The notes below the pieces were generated by a model. That model saw nothing but the letters and a program-made list of their open reading frames with translations, did not search any database and had not been told where the DNA came from. The translations under genes were made by a program, and so were the position numbers. Source: Chitinibacter sp. FCG-7 (GTDB lineage: Bacteria; Pseudomonadota; Gammaproteobacteria; Burkholderiales; Chitinibacteraceae). Taken from it: a DNA stretch of 64,000 bases. Of the stretch, positions 59,912 through 64,000 are shown in pieces; the first letter of the stretch is position 1; each line of letters begins with the position of its first letter. The stretch covers positions 62,001 to 126,000 of the forward strand of contig NZ_CP157355.1 in the NCBI RefSeq assembly GCF_040047665.1, read 5' to 3'.

Positions 59912-61243
59912 ATGTCGCCCGATGCTTTAACCCTACTTGACCCTGTCGTGCTGGCGCGCATTCAGTTTGCCGCCAATATCACCTTTCATATTTTATTCCC
60001 GACCATCAGCATTGCCATGGGCTGGGTGCTGCTGTTTTTCAAGCTGCGCTTTAACGCCACGGGTGACGAGAAATGGATGGCAGCGTATGGCTTCTGGGTG
60101 AAAATTTTTGCGCTGACCTTTGCGCTGGGCGTGGTCAGCGGCATTACGATGAGTTTTCAGTTCGGAACCAACTGGCCCGGCTATATGAAAACGGTGGGCA
60201 ATATTGCCGGGCCGCTCTTGGCCTATGAAGTGCTGACCGCGTTTTTCCTTGAGGCGACCTTTCTTGGCATTATGCTGTTCGGCCAGAAAAAGGTGAGCAA
60301 CCGGATGCACACACTGGCCACCGTGCTGGTCGCTGGCGGCACGACGCTGTCGGCATTCTGGATTATTGTGCTCAATTCCTGGATGCAAACGCCAACCGGC
60401 TTTGAAATGATCAATGGCCAGGCGCACGTTACCAGCTGGCTGGCGGTGATTTTCAACCCGTCTATGCCGTATCGCCTCACGCATATGCTACTCGCCTCTG
60501 GCCTGACCGTAGCGTTTCTGATTGCCGGCATCTCGGCGTTTCAATGGCTCAAAGGCCAGCGCCAGGCAGGCGTGCAGGCGGCGCTGAAAACCGGCGTTTT
60601 TCTGGCCGCCACGCTGATTCCGCTGCAAATCTTGGTTGGCGATATGCATGGCTTGAACACTCTGCAACATCAGCCTGCCAAACTGGCGGCCATTGAAGGT
60701 GTATGGGAAACCGAGCGCGGCGCGCCGCTGCTGCTGTTTGCACTGCCCAATAGCGATACGCGCAGCAATGACTACGCCATCAGCATTCCCAAAGTCGCCA
60801 GCCTGATTCTGACGCACGAACTGGAGGGCGAAATCAAAGGGCTGAACGAGTTTGCCGAGCACCCGCCCGTCGCCAAAGTATTCTGGGCCTTCCGCGTAAT
60901 GGTGGGGGTGGGTATGTTGATGCTGCTGGCGAGCTGGCTGGCCGCGTGGCAGATACGTCGCAATGGCGAACCACAGCCACTGGTGGGCAAACTGCTGATC
61001 GGCATGACCTTTAGCGGCTGGATTGCCACCGTGGCCGGTTGGTATGTCACCGAAATCGGCCGCCAGCCGTGGCTGGTGCAAGGTGTGCTGAAAACCGCCG
61101 ATGCAATATCCAGTGTGCCCAGCGGTATGGTGCTAAGCACCTTGCTGATGTATCTGGCGCTGTATGTATTCTTGCTGGCGTCCTATATCTCGGTCGTCTT
61201 TTATCTAGCCAAAAAAGCTGGCCAGCCAGCTGGGGAGCATTAA
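59912..61243 (+). CDS. cydA: Cytochrome bd ubiquinol oxidase subunit I
   Basis: CydA carries hemes b558, b595 and d of the bd oxidase, which reduces oxygen with quinol without pumping protons. The 443 residues have nine hydrophobic segments. Heme ligand His26 is in NITFHILFP, the second His in YRLTHMLLASG near 190, and GPLLAYEVLTAFFLEATFLG near 92-111 carries the conserved acidic residues. GRQPW is intact near 390. The quinol-binding loop is short, as in the CIO-like subfamily, which is often cyanide-tolerant. Confidence 0.96.
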   Translation: MSPDALTLLDPVVLARIQFAANITFHILFPTISIAMGWVLLFFKLRFNATGDEKWMAAYGFWVKIFALTFALGVVSGITMSFQFGTNWPGYMKTVGNIAGPLLAYEVLTAFFLEATFLGIMLFGQKKVSNRMHTLATVLVAGGTTLSAFWIIVLNSWMQTPTGFEMINGQAHVTSWLAVIFNPSMPYRLTHMLLASGLTVAFLIAGISAFQWLKGQRQAGVQAALKTGVFLAATLIPLQILVGDMHGLNTLQHQPAKLAAIEGVWETERGAPLLLFALPNSDTRSNDYAISIPKVASLILTHELEGEIKGLNEFAEHPPVAKVFWAFRVMVGVGMLMLLASWLAAWQIRRNGEPQPLVGKLLIGMTFSGWIATVAGWYVTEIGRQPWLVQGVLKTADAISSVPSGMVLSTLLMYLALYVFLLASYISVVFYLAKKAGQPAGEH

Positions 61244-61245
61244 TC

Positions 61246-62271
61246 ATGCTAACAACCATTGATCTGGCCTACTGGCTACCCGTAATTTTTGCCGCGCTAA
61301 TGGTGATCTCGATGTTCGCCTATGTCATCCTCGACGGGTATGACCTTGGCGTCGGCATTTTGCTTGAGCTAGAGAGCAATACCCACGAAAAAGACAAAAT
61401 GATCGCCGCCATTGGCCCCTTCTGGGATGCCAACGAGACCTGGCTGGTGCTCGGCGTCGGCCTGCTGCTGGTGGCTTTTCCAATGGCGCATGGCGTGATT
61501 CTCACGGCGCTCTATCTGCCGGTGGCGCTGATGCTGCTGGGGCTGATTTTGCGCGGCGTGGCGTTTGATTTTCGCGTCAAAGCGCAAGCGCATCACCAGC
61601 CACTGTGGAATCGACTCTTTTTTGTCGGCTCGCTACTGGCGACTGTTTCGCAAGGCGTGATGCTGGGGCGTTACCTCACCGGCTTCGCTCCCGGCTGGGG
61701 CGCGTGGGGCTTTGCGCTGCTGGTGGGTGCGAGCTTGGTCGCTGCGTATGCGCTGATCGGCGCGAGCTGGCTGATTATGAAATCGACCGGCGCGCTGCAA
61801 CAACGCGCAGTCGTCTGGGCACAACGCAGCGTGTGGTTTGCTGCCTTGGCGGCGGTGCTAGTGTCGATTGCCACACCGTGGGTCAGCCCACGCGTATTTG
61901 ATTTGTGGTTTTCTCTGCCCAATGTCTTCCTACTCGCGCCCGTGCCGATCATGAGCGCCGCGCTATTTGGCGTGATCGCCTATTCGCTGCCGAAACTTGC
62001 GCAACGTCAGCGCAACGGCAATGATAACTTCTGCTGGATCCCCTTCGCCGCCACCGTCAGCATTGTGCTGCTGTCGTTCTTTGGCTTGGTCTACAGCATC
62101 TTCCCGCATTTGGTGATTGACCAGCTCACCATCTGGCAAGCTGCCAGCAGCACCGAGGCATTACAGATCATGTTCTTTGGCGCAGCACTGGTACTCCCCA
62201 CCATCATCGGCTACACGATTTATTCGTATCGGGTGTTCTGGGGTAAGGCGGGAGAACTGAGTTATCAGTAA
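61246..62271 (+). CDS. cydB: Cytochrome bd ubiquinol oxidase subunit II
   Basis: CydB is the second membrane subunit of the bd oxidase. ATG at 61246 has GGGGAG upstream and follows cydA by 2 bp; the frame runs back to 61039 inside cydA but is not CydB-like there. The 341 residues include the conserved ILDGYDLGVGILLELE near 25-40 and IGPFWDANETWLVLGVG near 54-70. No CydX-like micro-gene was found downstream. Confidence 0.96.
   Translation: MLTTIDLAYWLPVIFAALMVISMFAYVILDGYDLGVGILLELESNTHEKDKMIAAIGPFWDANETWLVLGVGLLLVAFPMAHGVILTALYLPVALMLLGLILRGVAFDFRVKAQAHHQPLWNRLFFVGSLLATVSQGVMLGRYLTGFAPGWGAWGFALLVGASLVAAYALIGASWLIMKSTGALQQRAVVWAQRSVWFAALAAVLVSIATPWVSPRVFDLWFSLPNVFLLAPVPIMSAALFGVIAYSLPKLAQRQRNGNDNFCWIPFAATVSIVLLSFFGLVYSIFPHLVIDQLTIWQAASSTEALQIMFFGAALVLPTIIGYTIYSYRVFWGKAGELSYQ
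61336..61384. repeat. 49-bp paired inverted element, copy 13 (GGGTATG / AATACCC)
   Basis: GGTAT and ATACC at the 42-bp offset inside cydB, the left arm on the codons of the invariant DGYD. The right arm is AGAGAGCAATACCC, sharing AGAGCAATACCC with the intergenic copies at 704 and 43276. Confidence 0.65.
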
Positions 62272-62433
62272 TGAGAACAACAAGCACTGCAAGGGCGGCC
62301 GTTCCGCGTCGCCAATGCAGTGCTAGGCAACCCCATACTTTCTGACAAGTTGCGCACATGAGACGACATCGGCGCGTAACCATCCTCACACCTAGCAGGC
62401 TGGTATGATGCGGTTTTCCCGTACGCCTGAACG

Positions 62434-62916
62434 ATGATGGATCGCGACATTACTCTGAATATCCAGCAGCAGCATCCCGATATGCGGGTGCGGTTTTTAT
62501 TGTCAAAAATTCTCAAGCACCAGAGCTATTCGGAGCGAAAAAGTCGGCGTCTTAAGCGCACGACTTATGTACTGAAGTTTTCCATGCTGGCGCTGGCGGC
62601 GGCGTCCACGGTGGTGCTGGGGCTAGATGCGGCGATTTTGCTGCCGTATGCCAAAAATATTGCGCTGGTACTGGGCGCGATCATGACTTTGCTGGGCGGG
62701 ATTGCCAGCTTTTTGAATATAGAAGAATACTGGATGCGCAATAATGCGATTCACTTGCGGCTTAAGGGATTGCGTGACCGGCTGGTGTATCTGTCGGCGG
62801 ATCTGCAGCGCATTGAAGAGGACGCACTGCAAAGCCTGATCAATGATTATCAGGCGATTACCGAGAGCAATATCAACTACTGGCATGAAGCGATTGCCGA
62901 ACGCAATGTGGCGTAA
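62434..62916 (+). CDS. Two-TM SLATT-like domain protein
   Basis: A 160-residue protein with a basic cytosolic N-terminus (KHQSYSERKSRRLKR), membrane segments near 48-68 and 73-93, then an amphipathic helical tail with a conserved-looking NIEEYWMRNNAIHLRLKGLRDRL. This layout fits the SLATT superfamily, predicted pore-forming effectors associated with nucleotide- or ligand-triggered defence systems, but here no SLOG, SMODS or nucleotide-sensing partner is adjacent. The family call is moderate. It is followed 6 bp later by a DUF1353 gene. Confidence 0.6.
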   Translation: MMDRDITLNIQQQHPDMRVRFLLSKILKHQSYSERKSRRLKRTTYVLKFSMLALAAASTVVLGLDAAILLPYAKNIALVLGAIMTLLGGIASFLNIEEYWMRNNAIHLRLKGLRDRLVYLSADLQRIEEDALQSLINDYQAITESNINYWHEAIAERNVA

Positions 62917-62922
62917 TCCGGG

Positions 62923-63378
62923 ATGACAGCGATTTATTACCAGCCGCGCCGCCATTATCACTACACTCTGGCGCAGCCTTGCGAATTTGATCTGGGCTGG
63001 CCGTTGCCGCAGCCGATTGAATCGCCCTTTATTTGCCTTAGTTGCGATGGCAGGCTGCGTCTGGCCGAGCGCTACGCTTGGGACGGGGCGAGCGGGCCTA
63101 TGCCTGACTTGCCCAGCATTATGCGGGCTTCATTGCTGCACGACGCGCTGTATCAGCTGATGCGCGAGGGCCATCTGGATCGCCAGCGTTTTCGCCGGCC
63201 GGCCGATCAATTGCTGCTACAGGCGTGCCGGGCTGACGGGATGAATGTGCTGCTGGCCTATTGGGTATATGCCTGCGTACGGCTGTTTGGCGAGCGCCAT
63301 GCACGCAGCAATGTGAAGACTCTCAGCAACCCGCCGCTGCACAATATCCAACAGGGTATTGCCTCAAAGAACAATTGA
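62923..63378 (+). CDS. DUF1353-like protein
   Basis: A 151-residue protein. The core YAWDGASGPMPDLPSIMRASLLHDALYQLMREGHL and the later RRPADQLLLQACRADGM match the phage-associated DUF1353 pattern, which carries a conserved HD pair. No phage genes are nearby. It probably forms an operon with the preceding SLATT-like gene. The 3' end overlaps a 49-bp inverted element. Confidence 0.75.
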   Translation: MTAIYYQPRRHYHYTLAQPCEFDLGWPLPQPIESPFICLSCDGRLRLAERYAWDGASGPMPDLPSIMRASLLHDALYQLMREGHLDRQRFRRPADQLLLQACRADGMNVLLAYWVYACVRLFGERHARSNVKTLSNPPLHNIQQGIASKNN

Positions 63379-63402
63379 TAATTAGCCTACAAACATATAC
63401 CC
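63354..63402. repeat. 49-bp paired inverted element, copy 14 (GGGTATT / TATACCC)
   Basis: GGTAT and ATACC at the 42-bp offset, straddling the stop codon of the DUF1353 gene and the gap to the convergent methyltransferase gene. The left arm extends to CAGGGTATTGCC. Confidence 0.7.
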
Positions 63403-63415
63403 AACAGAAAAAATA

Positions 63416-64000
63416 TCAGCGCCGTTGGCGCACGATTTCGTAAAGACAGATCGCTGCGGCGTGCCCCACATTGAGCGACTCGATCCCCACCTGCATCGGA
63501 ATCAGGATTTTAGTGTCGGCCAGCTGCGCCATCTGCGGCGAAACACCAAGACCTTCCGAGCCCATAACCAGCGCCAGATCGCCCCGCAAATCGCTGGCGT
63601 ATAAATCCTGCGCCGCCTCATCAAGCAGGCTGGCCGCAATCTTGCCGCGAAATTGCTGCGCCAGCGTGGGCAAATCGGCGTTTTCAATACAGGGCAAAAC
63701 CACCTGCGCCCCCATGCCCGCGCGCAGCACTTTGGGCGACCAGATATCGGCGCAAGCGGCCGACAACCAGACCTGATCAACGCCTGCGGCATGGGCGGTA
63801 CGCAAAATGGCGCCGACATTGCCGGGGTCTTGCACCCCGTCGAGCAAGAGGCACAGGCCATCGTGCCGTGGCACTTGCTGCGCGGGTATGGCCACCAGCG
63901 CCAGAATGCCACTGTGGCTGGGCAATTCGCTTAAGGATTCAAACAGCGCATCAGCCAGTACAAGACATTTGACACCTTGAGATTCACAGCGCGATAGTAG
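63416..64000 (-). CDS. TrmH/SpoU-family RNA 2'-O-methyltransferase (N-terminus cut by window edge)
   Basis: The visible 194 residues are the C-terminal SPOUT domain of a TrmH-type methyltransferase that methylates the ribose of rRNA or tRNA with SAM. Motif 1 is GVQDPGNVGAILRTAHAAG, motif 2 LVMGSEGLGVSP and motif 3 IPMQVGIESLNVGHAAAICLYE. The frame stays open to base 64000 (reading LLSRCESQGVKCLVLADALF upstream), so an apparent start at 63925 (TTG) is not the real one and the N-terminal substrate-binding domain lies beyond the window. The precise RNA target is unknown. Confidence 0.93.
   Translation of the reverse strand, partial: LLSRCESQGVKCLVLADALFESLSELPSHSGILALVAIPAQQVPRHDGLCLLLDGVQDPGNVGAILRTAHAAGVDQVWLSAACADIWSPKVLRAGMGAQVVLPCIENADLPTLAQQFRGKIAASLLDEAAQDLYASDLRGDLALVMGSEGLGVSPQMAQLADTKILIPMQVGIESLNVGHAAAICLYEIVRQRR

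Overview
The window reads as chromosomal DNA of a Gram-negative betaproteobacterium, most likely of the order Neisseriales (Chromobacteriaceae or Chitinibacteraceae type). The support is protein content (glnA with ntrBC, ETF with ETF-quinone oxidoreductase, mtgA beside aroE, DUF502, DUF1415 and DUF1289 proteins, a periplasmic Cu/Zn SOD, two TonB receptors) and dense, mostly housekeeping gene packing. The genus assignment is inference. I see no rRNA, tRNA, CRISPR array, prophage or intact insertion sequence.

Layout. 1-2137 (-): mtgA, aroE and a rhodanese. 2138-4010: glnA with an NtrC site, a sigma-54 promoter and a terminator. 4022-10491: an iron/heme-type uptake locus (DUF2218, ABC ATPase, permease, binding protein, TonB receptor) with a Fur-like box and a divergent AraC-type regulator. 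10695-16608: diguanylate cyclase, HAD phosphatase, SelW-like protein, DUF4124 protein, then ntrB and ntrC with their own sigma-54 promoter. 16710-21408: STAS protein, ferredoxin-NADP reductase, etfBA, and divergent ETF-QO. 21800-32542: small and DUF genes, an LpxH-like phosphatase with a glycosyltransferase, a LysM/LytM lipoprotein, metE/metR, and an MscS channel. 32573-47028: DUF502, gamma carbonic anhydrase, prlC, sodC, livFGMH, argD, site-2 protease, yciO, RNase AM, SemiSWEET, cysM, and a yqjDEK-like set. 47183-59125: an AT-rich orphan gene, then a large cobalamin region: btuDCF, cbiA and an NYN gene in one run; cobO, a signal-less binding protein, cobC, cbiB and btuB in another, headed by a cobalamin riboswitch. 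59325-64000: GbsR/MarR regulator with cydAB, a SLATT-like two-TM protein with a DUF1353 protein, and a truncated RNA methyltransferase.

Two circuits can be read end to end. Nitrogen: NtrB/NtrC (14147-16608) should act on the palindromic NtrC site and sigma-54 promoter of glnA, and a second sigma-54 promoter lies in front of ntrB. Cobalamin: the riboswitch should repress the btuB-cbiB-cobC-cobO run when the vitamin is plentiful, while btuFCD import and cbiA sit in the adjacent run.

The most striking unexplained signal is a dispersed DNA element: an inverted pair GGTAT...ATACC whose two halves are always exactly 42 bp apart (four helical turns), 49 bp outer edge to outer edge. I count 14 exact copies in 64 kb against about 0.06 expected by chance. 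They lie in intergenic DNA and in at least nine coding sequences, in all three codon phases, so the constraint acts on DNA and not on protein. Other oddities are a palindrome-ended in-frame insertion in cbiA, a nine-copy heptamer repeat running out of the end of ntrC, and a dispersed repeat of about 53 bp.
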